Assembly: GCF_009363055.1 (NCBI RefSeq) | Contig: NZ_CP045292.1 | Coordinates: 372,001 to 436,000, forward strand | DNA length: 64,000 bases | Reading direction: 5' to 3' | Source of the DNA: Flavobacterium haoranii | GTDB lineage: Bacteria > Bacteroidota > Bacteroidia > Flavobacteriales > Flavobacteriaceae | Part shown: positions 37,197 through 45,284 of the stretch, one piece after another | Layout: every line of letters starts with the position of its first letter | Numbering within the stretch: position 1 is the first letter of the stretch | The notes under the pieces: generated by a model | What the model was told of the DNA's origin: nothing | What the model saw: only the letters and a program-made list of their open reading frames with translations | Database searches by the model: none | Made by a program: the position numbers and the translations under genes

Positions 37197-37490
37197 ATGC
37201 AATTGAAAAAATCTCAAATAGCTAAAATTATTGATTATTTTAAAACAAAACCTGTTTTGAAAGCATATTTATTTGGTTCTTATGTAACGAATTCGGCCAA
37301 TGAAAATAGCGATGTTGATGTTTTAGTGGAGTTAGATTATTCGCAACGAATAGGTTTTCAATTTGTACAAATGAAATTAGATTTAGAAAAATTGTTAGGC
37401 AAACCAGTAGATTTGGTTTCTACAAATGCAGTTTCTAAATATATTAAACCTCATATTGAAAGCGAAAAAATAGAAATTTATGCAAAATAA
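37197..37490 (+). CDS. mntA: MNT-type minimal nucleotidyltransferase (antitoxin of the HepT pair)
   Basis: 97 residues from the ATG at 37197. The longer frame to 37101 would run into the divergent gene. The nucleotidyltransferase motif GS-x10-DVD is complete (GSYVTNSANENSDVDVLVE), with a third acidic residue near residue 65-80 (PVDLVS). In studied pairs MntA adds AMP to a tyrosine of HepT and thereby blocks its RNase activity. It overlaps hepT by 11 bases, the classic arrangement. Confidence 0.9.
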   Translation: MQLKKSQIAKIIDYFKTKPVLKAYLFGSYVTNSANENSDVDVLVELDYSQRIGFQFVQMKLDLEKLLGKPVDLVSTNAVSKYIKPHIESEKIEIYAK

Positions 37491-37836
37491 TTTTAAAGAC
37501 AAAGTTAGATTGCAACACATTTTTGATGCTATTTCTGAAATAGAGAACTATAATTTATCTAAAAATTTTGATGATTTTGTTGAAGATTCTATGCTTCAAA
37601 ATGCGTCAATACATTTGTTAGAAGTTATTGGCGAAGCTTCAAATCATCTTTCAATAGAAATTACAGAAAAATACAATTCAGTTGAATGGGCACAAATTAT
37701 TGGATTACGAAATTTCTTAATTCATGAATATTTTGGTGTCGATTTAAACATTGTTTGGAATATCATTCAATATGAATTACCCGATTTTAAAAATCAAATA
37801 CAATTAATTTTAGAAGATTTAGAAAAACAAAAATAA
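37480..37836 (+). CDS. hepT: HepT-like HEPN ribonuclease toxin
   Basis: 118 residues, all-helical. The HEPN catalytic motif RX4HXY is present as RNFLIHEY near residue 87-94, and its tyrosine is the AMPylation target in known systems. The N-terminus (DKVRLQHIFDAISEIENYNL) fits the DUF86/HepT family. Together with MntA it forms a two-gene toxin-antitoxin unit. Its stop codon is directly followed by the pepD start codon, so pepD may depend on the same transcript. Confidence 0.9.
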   Translation: MQNNFKDKVRLQHIFDAISEIENYNLSKNFDDFVEDSMLQNASIHLLEVIGEASNHLSIEITEKYNSVEWAQIIGLRNFLIHEYFGVDLNIVWNIIQYELPDFKNQIQLILEDLEKQK

Positions 37837-39300
37837 ATGAGTCAAGAAGTTAGAAACTTAGAGCCAAAAGCGCTTTGGAATAAATTTGCCGACTTAAATG
37901 CGGTGCCACGTCCGTCGAAAAAAGAAGAAAGAGTTATTGCTTTCATGATGGATTTTGGTAAAAAATTAGGTTTGGAAACCTTAAAAGATGAAGTTGGTAA
38001 CGTTATCATCAAAAAGCCAGCGACAGTAGGAATGGAAAACCGTAAAACTATAGTGATGCAATCGCATTTAGATATGGTACACCAAAAAAACAACGATACT
38101 GTTTTCGATTTCGATACACAAGGAATTGAAATGTATGTAGATGGTGATTGGGTTCGTGCCAAAGGAACTACACTTGGTGCCGATAACGGTTTAGGTGTGG
38201 CTACGATTATGGCGATTTTAGAAAGTACCGATATTCCGCATCCTGCAATTGAAGCTTTGTTTACGATTGATGAAGAAACCGGAATGACTGGAGCAATGGG
38301 CTTAAAAGGTGGCTTGTTAGAAGGTCAAATTTTATTGAATTTAGATACGGAAGAAGACGACGAAATCGACATTGGATGTGCAGGTGGAGTAGATGTAACG
38401 GCTGTTGCAGAATATGATGAAGAAGACGCTCCAGCGGATTCTGTGGGTTATAGAATTACCGTAAAAGGTTTAAATGGTGGACATTCGGGAATGCAAATAC
38501 ACGAAGGTTTAGGAAATGCCAATAAAATTATGAACCGTTTATTGTATAGCGGTTACGAAGATTTTGGTTTACAAATTTCTAAAATTAAAGGTGGAAGTTT
38601 ACGCAATGCGATTCCGCGTGAGAGTGTTGCCGAAGTAATTATTGCCGAAATGTATGACGAAGCGTTTGAGTTTGACATGCAAGAAATCATTAATGAGATT
38701 AAAGCCGAATTCAAAACAACTGAACCGAACTTACAAATTGTAATTGAAAAATTAGACCAAGTGCCTGCCAAAGTGTTGCCTTCTATGGCGCAGTTTTACT
38801 TGGTAAGAGCTTTATATACTGCGCACAATGGTGTGTATAGAATGAGTGCCGATTTTGATAACTTGGTAGAAACGTCTAACAACATTGCGAAAGTTACTGT
38901 TGGCGGTGGCAACTTGAAGATTGAATGTTTAACGCGTTCTTCGGTGGAGAGTTCGAAGTTTGATTTAGCAAATGCGTTACGCTCTGCGTTTGAGTTAATG
39001 GGCTGCGAAGTTACGTTCTCGGGAAGTTACCCAGGTTGGACACCAAACCCAAAATCAGAAATTTTAGATGTGTTAACGGCAATTTACGAAAAACAAAACG
39101 GAAGCAAAGCACACGTTGTAGCGTGCCATGCGGGATTAGAATGTGGTATTTTAGGCCAAAACTACCCAGGAATGGATATGATTTCGTTTGGACCAACCAT
39201 TAAAGGCGCACACAGCCCAGATGAAAGAGCGAGTATTGCCTCTGCACAAAAATATTGGAAATTTGTATTGGAAATTTTAGCGAATATTCCGGTTAAGTAA
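37837..39300 (+). CDS. pepD: Aminoacyl-histidine dipeptidase (M20 metallopeptidase)
   Basis: 487 residues, the usual length. M20C motifs are visible: metal ligand H in MQSHLDMVHQ (near residue 76), D in TLGADNGLGVA, catalytic E in DEETGMTGAMG, and a late histidine in 'FGPTIKGAHSPDER'. The dimerisation domain contains GLNGGHSGMQIHEG. It cleaves Xaa-His and other dipeptides in the cytoplasm using two zinc ions. It starts at the base after the hepT stop. Confidence 0.95.
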   Translation: MSQEVRNLEPKALWNKFADLNAVPRPSKKEERVIAFMMDFGKKLGLETLKDEVGNVIIKKPATVGMENRKTIVMQSHLDMVHQKNNDTVFDFDTQGIEMYVDGDWVRAKGTTLGADNGLGVATIMAILESTDIPHPAIEALFTIDEETGMTGAMGLKGGLLEGQILLNLDTEEDDEIDIGCAGGVDVTAVAEYDEEDAPADSVGYRITVKGLNGGHSGMQIHEGLGNANKIMNRLLYSGYEDFGLQISKIKGGSLRNAIPRESVAEVIIAEMYDEAFEFDMQEIINEIKAEFKTTEPNLQIVIEKLDQVPAKVLPSMAQFYLVRALYTAHNGVYRMSADFDNLVETSNNIAKVTVGGGNLKIECLTRSSVESSKFDLANALRSAFELMGCEVTFSGSYPGWTPNPKSEILDVLTAIYEKQNGSKAHVVACHAGLECGILGQNYPGMDMISFGPTIKGAHSPDERASIASAQKYWKFVLEILANIPVK

Positions 39301-39302
39301 GA

Positions 39303-39331
39303 TAATAGAATATAGAAAATAGAGAATAGAG
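39303..39331. repeat. Word repeat (AATAGAATATAGAAAATAGAG)
   Basis: Slipped copies of the word (A)ATAGA(A) directly after the pepD stop and before its terminator. Confidence 0.6.
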
Positions 39332-39361
39332 AAAATCCCAAGCTTAGCTTGGGATTTTTTT
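39332..39361. terminator. Terminator between pepD and the GIY-YIG gene
   Basis: AATCCCAAGCT / AGCTTGGGATT stem with A-run before and T-run after. Probably works in both directions. Confidence 0.85.
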
Positions 39362-40223
39362 AATTTTCTTCTGTTATTTCAAATTCTTTAAGTGTTTTTC
39401 CATTTTTTAATTTCCATTCTTTCAATCCATTTGCATTTCTACCCATTACAATAGCTGCAGCTGTAGAAGGACTTGAGAACTCATAATCTGTATTGAATAT
39501 ATATCCTTTATCATTTTTAATGATTATTTGATTGTCAATTAATTTTTGTCTAATATTTTGAAGAGATTTTTGCATAGATTCAACCGTATCTAATGCTATT
39601 TCACTATTTTTAAATACTATAAATCCTTTTGAGCTTGGTATTCCCAAACCATTAGCTCCTCTTGCAGCCTTAATCTGAAAAATATTTGATTTTTTAGTCT
39701 TATTTGTTTCAGAATTAACTAAACTTTCAAAGACTCTATGACCTAAAGTATTTGTTAGAAGTTTTATGTTTTCAATAAATTCTTCCATTTCTGCAATTTC
39801 TGATTCAGAAATTGAAGACTTTGTTGGAATTGTTGTGTTTTCGACTTCATAATGATTAATTTTTTTTGCTAATTCAAATAATCGACTTTCTAAATATTTA
39901 ATATGAGCTTTATTTAAATTTTCATCTTTGCTAATAAATAATATAACTTCTGACCAAAACTCTTTTTGAGCAACATGTTGTTTAAGCCTATCAATTATCG
40001 TTTCCGCTTCACCTATATAAACTTGTCCTTTTCCATTATCATTTTCACCAAAGAGTAAATATATTCCTGGATTTTTTAAATCATCACGATTATATGATTC
40101 TTTGATCATAATCCTTGGTATTTTGTATGCTTTACCAGTCCAATTTGAAAACTCACATGTCATTCTACCATTAGGCTCACCATCAATAAGAAATAATTTT
40201 ATTGTTTTTCCGAATTTTTTCAT
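39360..40223 (-). CDS. GIY-YIG nuclease-domain protein with DUF4357
   Basis: 287 residues. A GIY-YIG nuclease-like domain covers residues ~50-130 (NPGIYLLFGENDNGKGQVYI, GEAETIIDRL with the expected arginine, then a late glutamate). The C-terminal ~60 residues match DUF4357 (SPSTAAAIVMGRNANGLKEW). Similar proteins are annotated as methionine sulfoxide reductase A-like or as nucleases, without known function. It could be a stand-alone DNA repair or defence nuclease. No partner gene is visible nearby. Confidence 0.82.
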   Translation of the reverse strand: MKKFGKTIKLFLIDGEPNGRMTCEFSNWTGKAYKIPRIMIKESYNRDDLKNPGIYLLFGENDNGKGQVYIGEAETIIDRLKQHVAQKEFWSEVILFISKDENLNKAHIKYLESRLFELAKKINHYEVENTTIPTKSSISESEIAEMEEFIENIKLLTNTLGHRVFESLVNSETNKTKKSNIFQIKAARGANGLGIPSSKGFIVFKNSEIALDTVESMQKSLQNIRQKLIDNQIIIKNDKGYIFNTDYEFSSPSTAAAIVMGRNANGLKEWKLKNGKTLKEFEITEEN

Positions 40224-40278
40224 TTAAGATTTTATTACATAACTTTTAATGACTTTCTACGTAAAAATAGAAAAAAAC

Positions 40279-40668
40279 TTACAACTTCACCAAAACACCT
40301 TTTCGTTTTACAATATTTTTATAATCATATTGTATAGTTGTAGCTTTTTGTAGCCAGCGTTTTAGGTCGGGTTCGTTAATGTCGGTGGCAATTGTGTAAA
40401 ACAACGAAGCATCTTTAAACTTTTTGCCTAACACGTTAAGTTGGGGTTCTTCAAAGTCGGCACCACTCCAAAACATCAAACGAATGCCTGCTTTTTGTTT
40501 GCTGTAGCCTACAATAGGGTTGCCGTCTAAAAACCAAACTGGGTGCGCATGCCAAATTTTATGTTCGGCTTGTAACAAGTTTTCGTTTATAATGTGGTAT
40601 AACGTATCGCAAATTTCTTTTTCGAAATCTGGTAGATTATTGTGGTAAGCTTCAATTTCTTGGTTCAT
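40279..40668 (-). CDS. DUF1801 protein
   Basis: 129 residues, soluble. The pattern (EIEAYHNNLPDFEKEICDTL, 'HKIWHAHPVWFLDGNPIVGY', GIRLMFWSGADFEE) fits the DUF1801/YdhG-like fold. The function of this family is not established. It is the first of three consecutive units in which a minus-strand gene is followed upstream by a word repeat and a palindrome. Confidence 0.8.
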   Translation of the reverse strand: MNQEIEAYHNNLPDFEKEICDTLYHIINENLLQAEHKIWHAHPVWFLDGNPIVGYSKQKAGIRLMFWSGADFEEPQLNVLGKKFKDASLFYTIATDINEPDLKRWLQKATTIQYDYKNIVKRKGVLVKL

Positions 40669-40674
40669 AATTTA

Positions 40675-40721
40675 AAAGTAGTTAAAAAATTACGAATTAC
40701 GAATTAGAAAGTAAAAAGGGA
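40675..40721. repeat. Word repeat, unit 1 (AAAGTAGTTAAAAAATTACGAATTA)
   Basis: About 47 bases nearly identical to 41461-41508. Both run AAAAGTAGTTAAAAA, TTACGAATTA variants, then AAGTAAAAAGGGAA. It lies just upstream of the DUF1801 start codon. Confidence 0.75.
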
Positions 40722-40729
40722 ATTCTATT

Positions 40730-40843
40730 GTCATTTCGAGCATTTGATATTAAGAGGAACAAACAAAGTTTGTGGTAAATTAGAGAAATCACATAAAGGA
40801 TTTAACAAAGATTATGAGATTCCTCATTTCATTCGGAATGACA
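40730..40843. repeat. Palindromic element, unit 1 (GTCATTTCGAG family)
   Basis: Starts GTCATTTCGAGC and ends TTCGGAATGAC, imperfect inverted repeats. The inner part (AGAGAAATCACAT vs ATGAGATTCCTC) is degenerate. Belongs to the same family as 42176-42254. Confidence 0.7.
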
Positions 40844-40851
40844 AAAAAATA

Positions 40852-41454
40852 TTACTCTACACAAATATCGTTGTAATAAATAATAGCGTCGTCTAATTGG
40901 GCGAAACTGTATTTATGGTTTTTTAAATCACGAACTAAAGTATCGCAATCGGCTAGATAATTGGCAACGTTTTTTGCCCAACTTTTTAAAATTGAACAGT
41001 CGATACACGTTGCAATTTCTTCGGTTTCTTTTATAAGGTAATGTCTAGTTTTTTCGTTTTCTATAACATTTGGAAAAGGTTTTCCATCTTCAAAATTGTA
41101 ATACAAGTTATAATCATAAAATTGAAGTAATTTAACATTGCCATCAACCAAAAGTTCTAATAATTTAGGTTTTTCTAAATTGCTTGTTTTTACATATTCA
41201 AATGTTTTATTGAATTCAAAACCAATAAAAGTAATTTTGGAAACTTCTTCAAAATCCCAATAATCACCTTTTTCATCTTTGGTTAAACGAAATTTTATTT
41301 TCTCAATTGGGTCTAACAATCCTTTAACTTCAAGCATGCCAAAACCTTCAATAGAAGTTCCATCGTTAAAATACAAAATGCATTCTTGGTTTTGTGCAAT
41401 AGTTAAAAAGTGACTAAAACAAAAAAATAGAAAAATATAAATTCGTGATTTCAT
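40852..41454 (-). CDS. Exported protein of unknown function
   Basis: 200 residues with a Sec signal peptide (YIFLFFCFSHFLTIAQ, cleavage near residue 20). The mature part begins NQECILYFNDGTSIEGFGML and continues with beta-rich stretches. The middle contains 'KISKITFIGFEF' style strands. Three cysteines near the C-terminus (CIDCSILKSW and ADCD) could form a disulfide in the periplasm. I do not recognise the family. The stop lies 8 bases from the end of palindrome unit 1. Confidence 0.6.
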   Translation of the reverse strand: MKSRIYIFLFFCFSHFLTIAQNQECILYFNDGTSIEGFGMLEVKGLLDPIEKIKFRLTKDEKGDYWDFEEVSKITFIGFEFNKTFEYVKTSNLEKPKLLELLVDGNVKLLQFYDYNLYYNFEDGKPFPNVIENEKTRHYLIKETEEIATCIDCSILKSWAKNVANYLADCDTLVRDLKNHKYSFAQLDDAIIYYNDICVE

Positions 41455-41460
41455 GGGATT

Positions 41461-41508
41461 AAAAGTAGTTAAAAATTACGAATTATGAGTTACGAAGTAA
41501 AAAGGGAA
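41461..41508. repeat. Word repeat, unit 2
   Basis: Near-duplicate of 40675-40721 with the same flanking words, again directly upstream of a minus-strand gene start. Confidence 0.75.
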
Positions 41509-41514
41509 ACTTTG

Positions 41515-41630
41515 CGTCAGTTCGAGTGTTAGCTTTAGCGAATGTATCGAGAACGACAAAAGTTTAATTAAAACGGTTTTCGATACATTTTTTTGTCACG
41601 TTTACTCACAAAAAAACACTCAAACTGACG
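41515..41630. repeat. Palindromic element, unit 2 (CGTCAGTTCGAGTG family)
   Basis: Outer arms CGTCAGTTCGAGTG (41515-41528) and CACTCAAACTGACG (41617-41630) pair with one mismatch. Inner arms AATGTATCGAGAAC and GTTTTCGATACATT also pair. It ends 7 bases before the stop of the next gene. Confidence 0.8.
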
Positions 41631-41636
41631 TTTTAA

Positions 41637-42083
41637 TTATACCAATTGTATTGTTTTACTTTTCTCAGACTTATAATCAAACAAAATACTACAATCCATA
41701 ACATTTGGAACATTATCAAATTTACATAAAAGTTTCACGACAGCTTCAAGTCCGTTAAAAAGGTTTTCGGGTGTGCGTTTTGGTTTTTTATGCGTGTGAT
41801 GTAGTGGAAGTGTGTAACCACAAGCTTTTAAAAAAGTAGCTTCAATTTGTAGTAATTCGATAGGCGAGTAGCCGTTAAACTTCCTACCTAAGTTTTGGTG
41901 AACCAATCCTAAATAATTCAATTGGGTTGCACCATGAAAATCTGACAAATGTTTCCAAGCATCGGTATTATCTAAAATATTGCCCACAGCACATTGGTTA
42001 CAACATTCAGGATTGAGCGTGTTGTTGTGAAAGGCTTTGTATAACTTTTCAATAGCTTGGTTAAAACGAGTTGTAGTTTTCAT
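41637..42083 (-). CDS. Conserved protein of unknown function (often mislabelled NADH-quinone reductase subunit F)
   Basis: 148 residues, soluble. It has a cysteine cluster NPECCNQCAVGNI near residues 24-36 and the segment LNYLGLVHQNLGRKFNGYSP. Similar Flavobacterial proteins are, as I recall, labelled as Na+-translocating NADH-quinone reductase subunit F, but nothing here resembles NqrF: no 2Fe-2S ferredoxin fold, no FAD/NAD domain, and far too short. Function unknown. The CCxxC pattern may bind a metal. Confidence 0.7.
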   Translation of the reverse strand: MKTTTRFNQAIEKLYKAFHNNTLNPECCNQCAVGNILDNTDAWKHLSDFHGATQLNYLGLVHQNLGRKFNGYSPIELLQIEATFLKACGYTLPLHHTHKKPKRTPENLFNGLEAVVKLLCKFDNVPNVMDCSILFDYKSEKSKTIQLV

Positions 42084-42118
42084 AACCTTTTGAATTAATG
42101 ATAATTAAAGGTAAGAAA

Positions 42119-42170
42119 AAAAGAGGAAAGGGAAAAGTTAAAAGTAAAAGTAAAATGAGATAAGAAAGTA
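42119..42170. repeat. Word repeat, unit 3 (AAAAGTAAAAGTAAAA)
   Basis: Slipped copies of AAAAGTA and GGGAAAAG after AAGAGGAAAG, between the preceding gene start and the palindrome at 42176. Less similar to units 1 and 2, but in the same position relative to the gene. Confidence 0.55.
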
Positions 42171-42175
42171 ATTTT

Positions 42176-42254
42176 GTCATTTCGAGCGGAGTCGAGAAAT
42201 CTCATAATCTAAATTTCCCTACATATGAGATTTCTCGACTCCGCTCGGAATGAC
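42176..42254. repeat. Palindromic element, unit 3 (GTCATTTCGAGCGGAGTCGAG)
   Basis: 29-base arms, 42176-42204 and 42226-42254, complementary except for one position, with a 21-base loop. It is the most perfect member of the family. It lies 36 bases before the terminator of the PepSY gene. Confidence 0.88.
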
Positions 42255-42290
42255 AAATAATCTACTTCTCGATTGGGTTTGGAATGAAAA

Positions 42291-42320
42291 AAAATCCCAA
42301 CTTCTAGAAGTTGGGATTTT
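42291..42320. terminator. Terminator of the siderophore receptor/PepSY operon
   Basis: AAAATCCCAACTTCT / AGAAGTTGGGATTTT perfect palindrome. Confidence 0.85.
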
Positions 42321-42325
42321 TAACT

Positions 42326-42871
42326 TTAAAAAACTAACAAGAATATAAGAGGGAATATGATACCTGCTACTGCAAGTTTCCATCCATATCTTTTGAATGT
42401 ATATTTGCCATGTTTTACCATTAATGTTCCGGTAATGGCGATAATGATTAATGAAATTCCAAAAATATCAGAGAAGTAAATCCACCACGCTGATGTGTTT
42501 TTGTGTAATTTCATTGCTTGACTTACGATAGGTGTTTTAATGAATTGTACAATTTCACCTTTTCCTGTTTTTGCATCCACTTCAATTTCTGCATTTTCTA
42601 GTTGTATTCTTAGAGTTCCTTTACGAATCATGTGACGACGAACTTTACCTTCTAAACCTAAATCACTAGCAGTTTTTTGAGCAAATTTTTCATTAATCTC
42701 ACTTTCGCTAGGTAATTGTAATTCTACGGGTTTGCTTTCCATTGTAATTTTTTCAGGATGCCAATGTTCTCTGTGGTTCATTAAAATACCAGAAAAAGCA
42801 AATGTTACAATTAAACCTAAATAGAAATACCCTAAATCGCGGTGTAAGTCTCTAATTTTTTGTGCTTTCAT
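42326..42871 (-). CDS. PepSY-associated membrane protein
   Basis: 181 residues. Helix 1 is near residues 15-32 (LGYFYLGLIVTFAFSGILMN, with the conserved 'NHREHWHP' after it), a PepSY-like periplasmic domain follows (residues ~40-110), and two helices end the protein (near 130-150 and 162-181). PepSY proteins next to TonB receptors are thought to help reduce or release iron from imported siderophores. It follows the receptor gene by 20 bases in the same direction, so the two form an iron-uptake operon. Confidence 0.88.
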   Translation of the reverse strand: MKAQKIRDLHRDLGYFYLGLIVTFAFSGILMNHREHWHPEKITMESKPVELQLPSESEINEKFAQKTASDLGLEGKVRRHMIRKGTLRIQLENAEIEVDAKTGKGEIVQFIKTPIVSQAMKLHKNTSAWWIYFSDIFGISLIIIAITGTLMVKHGKYTFKRYGWKLAVAGIIFPLIFLLVF

Positions 42872-42891
42872 TTGAAGTGATGTAATAAATT

Positions 42892-45096
42892 TTAGAATTT
42901 ATATTTAAGTGATGTTAATACTTGTCTTGGAGCAATAGGGTTGATACTATAATTCTCGTGAACTGTATAATTTAATTCGTTTGTAATATTAGACAATTTA
43001 CATAACAATGAGAAATTTTTCCATTTATATCCCATAGAAAAATCTACAGTAACATAACCATCAATAGGAATTTCTCTATCTCTAATTCCGTTTGGATAAG
43101 CTGGATTTATTTGATTGTTCCAACCACCTAATCTATCACCAATATAATTTCCTAAAGCACCCACTGATACATTTTTGAAAATTCCTGTTGGTACAGTATA
43201 AAAGAAACTTAAGTTAGCTGTATGTTGTGGTGTTCTTACTAAACGATCTCCTTCAATAAAACTTCCTGTTGCACCTGTTGTTTTAGTATAACGCATGTCG
43301 TTGTAACTGTAACCAGCCATAATGCTTAAGTCGTCTATTGGTTTATAGTTTACATCTAATTCAACACCTTTACTCGTAGTTTCACCACTTAGTGCTTTAA
43401 TGTTTGTATTAGTGTTTAAATTTCCGTCTGCATCAAACTCTGCAGTTTGAGCTAAATTGCTGTTTACAATATGGTAAAGTGTAACATTAGTACTTAATCT
43501 TCCGTTATAGAATTCATTTTTAATACCCGCTTCAAATTGGTCAATGATAGATGGTTTAATCGCTTTGTTGTAAATATCAACACCAGTATTTGGAGTAAAT
43601 GAATTTGAATAACTAGAGAATAAAGTAATCGTTTTTGTTGGTTGGTAAATTAAACCAACTTTAGGAGAAAAAGCTCTGTCGTTACGAATGGTTTCTTCAG
43701 TTACAGTATTTGCTGTGTAATTATGTGTCTCAGGTTTTGTTTCTTGATAAGAATAACGTAGACCTAATAAAGCTTTAAATTTTTCACCAAAAGAAATTAA
43801 ATCTTGAGCATACACTCCAAAACGATTGGTTTCAGTTTTAGTTATGGTAGTAATTTCTGAAGGTAATACAGGACCTTCAACCGATGCTGCATAAGAAGAA
43901 GGATCAAAAATATTTACAGTGTCATAAGTTGTAACTGTTGTTCCAGTTGTAGGATCAAAAAATCTAAAACGGTATGTTTCAGCATTTGAAATTTCAGTAT
44001 CAATACCAGTAAATAATTGGTGTTTGATTTTTCCAGTTTTAAAGTTACCTTGTAAACTTAGTTGGTTGGCTAATATTTTTTCGGTTGCTTTATTTCTTCC
44101 ATAAGGTCTGTTCCAATCACCATTATCTGCAGGTTGAATTCTTTCAGTACCTATATATTCTCTGTCGTAATCTTGGAAAGAAGAGTTAAAATTTAATTTC
44201 CAATTTGAATTGAATTCATGATTTAATAAAATAGAAGCAGTAGCTTGTTTTGTATTTCCGTTTGACCATTTTGCACCCAAATAAGCATTTCTAGGAACAT
44301 CAGCTACTTCTTTTCCAATTGAACCAGTACCAAAATCGGGAGTCCAATCATCGTTTAAATAATCGGCTTGAACCGTAATTTCTGTTTTATTAGTAACCTT
44401 AAATAATAATGAAGGATTTACATAATAGCGCTCTCTTGTTACATAATCGCGGAAACTTTCAGAATTTTCGTAAGAACCATTAAAACGCCATGCAATATTT
44501 TTATTAAAAGTTCCATAAACATCAGCAGATGGTTTGTAGAAACTATAACTTCCAGCTTGCATTGTAATTTCGCCACCTTTATTGAAATTTGGAGTTTTTG
44601 TAACCATGTTTAAAATTCCACCTGGAGCAACATTTCCATATAATAAAGCAGCACTTCCTTTTAAAAATTCTACTTTGTCTAGTGAAGCTACTTCAGGAAT
44701 TGAACCACTACTAAAACGGAAACCATTTTTGAACATGTTGTTTGAAGACATGTCGTAACCTCTAGACCAAAATGATTCTTGAGAACCACCACGAGCAGAA
44801 CCTACATAAACTCCGTTAGCGTTTTTAATTACATCGCTTAAACGAACAGATTGTTGTTGTTGAATAACTTCGTTGTCAATTACTTGAACAGCCTGTGGCA
44901 TGTCCATAATTTTAATACCAGCTCTATTTACTGATGATTTTGGGGCAATTTTTTTCCCATTTAAAACGACTTCATTTAGTTTTTTTACAGTATCATTTTC
45001 GGTAAAAAAGTCGTCATTAATATTATTGAATTTGTCTTGGCTTAAGCCTATTGTTGAGAATAAAATAGCGGTTAAAGTTGTAATACGTATTTTCAT
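42892..45096 (-). CDS. TonB-dependent siderophore receptor
   Basis: 734 residues. A signal peptide covers residues 1-19 (MKIRITTLTAILFSTIGLSQ). A plug domain follows (DMPQAVQVIDNEVIQQQQSV, then 'GVYVGSARGGSQESFWSRGYD'), with the KVEFLKGSAALLYGNVAPGG motif typical of siderophore receptors (FhuE/FpvA-type). A 22-strand barrel ends in ...LTSLKYKF with a terminal phenylalanine. It imports a ferric siderophore across the outer membrane. A promoter and a small palindrome (45130-45144) lie upstream and may mediate iron control. Confidence 0.95.
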   Translation of the reverse strand: MKIRITTLTAILFSTIGLSQDKFNNINDDFFTENDTVKKLNEVVLNGKKIAPKSSVNRAGIKIMDMPQAVQVIDNEVIQQQQSVRLSDVIKNANGVYVGSARGGSQESFWSRGYDMSSNNMFKNGFRFSSGSIPEVASLDKVEFLKGSAALLYGNVAPGGILNMVTKTPNFNKGGEITMQAGSYSFYKPSADVYGTFNKNIAWRFNGSYENSESFRDYVTRERYYVNPSLLFKVTNKTEITVQADYLNDDWTPDFGTGSIGKEVADVPRNAYLGAKWSNGNTKQATASILLNHEFNSNWKLNFNSSFQDYDREYIGTERIQPADNGDWNRPYGRNKATEKILANQLSLQGNFKTGKIKHQLFTGIDTEISNAETYRFRFFDPTTGTTVTTYDTVNIFDPSSYAASVEGPVLPSEITTITKTETNRFGVYAQDLISFGEKFKALLGLRYSYQETKPETHNYTANTVTEETIRNDRAFSPKVGLIYQPTKTITLFSSYSNSFTPNTGVDIYNKAIKPSIIDQFEAGIKNEFYNGRLSTNVTLYHIVNSNLAQTAEFDADGNLNTNTNIKALSGETTSKGVELDVNYKPIDDLSIMAGYSYNDMRYTKTTGATGSFIEGDRLVRTPQHTANLSFFYTVPTGIFKNVSVGALGNYIGDRLGGWNNQINPAYPNGIRDREIPIDGYVTVDFSMGYKWKNFSLLCKLSNITNELNYTVHENYSINPIAPRQVLTSLKYKF

Positions 45097-45125
45097 ATTA
45101 TTTAGATTTAATTAAAATAACGATG

Positions 45126-45155
45126 CAAAAATATCATCAATATTTTAATTTACAA
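45126..45155 (-). promoter_or_regulatory. Promoter of the siderophore receptor, with an embedded palindrome
   Basis: On the minus strand TTG (45153-45155), a 19-base spacer, and TATTTTTG (45126-45133). The palindrome AATATCATCAATATT (45130-45144) covers part of the spacer and the -7 box, a good place for an iron-dependent repressor. It is not a clear Fur consensus. Confidence 0.5.
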
Positions 45156-45284
45156 ATTTTATTTAGATTAATTTTAAATAAAAATAATAAGTAATTGATT
45201 TTCAGTTTTTAAAAATCTCTTAAATAGATTATAAGAATCTGAAAGTATTTTTTGTAAATTTGCACTCCAATAAATAAATAGGCT

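Noticed and set aside
39360..40223. GIY-YIG gene as a homing endonuclease or part of a defence island
   Set aside because: No intron, intein or accompanying defence gene is visible; surrounding genes are housekeeping or unknown.
41637..42083. NADH-quinone reductase subunit F label
   Set aside because: No flavin, NAD or iron-sulfur domain and only 148 residues.
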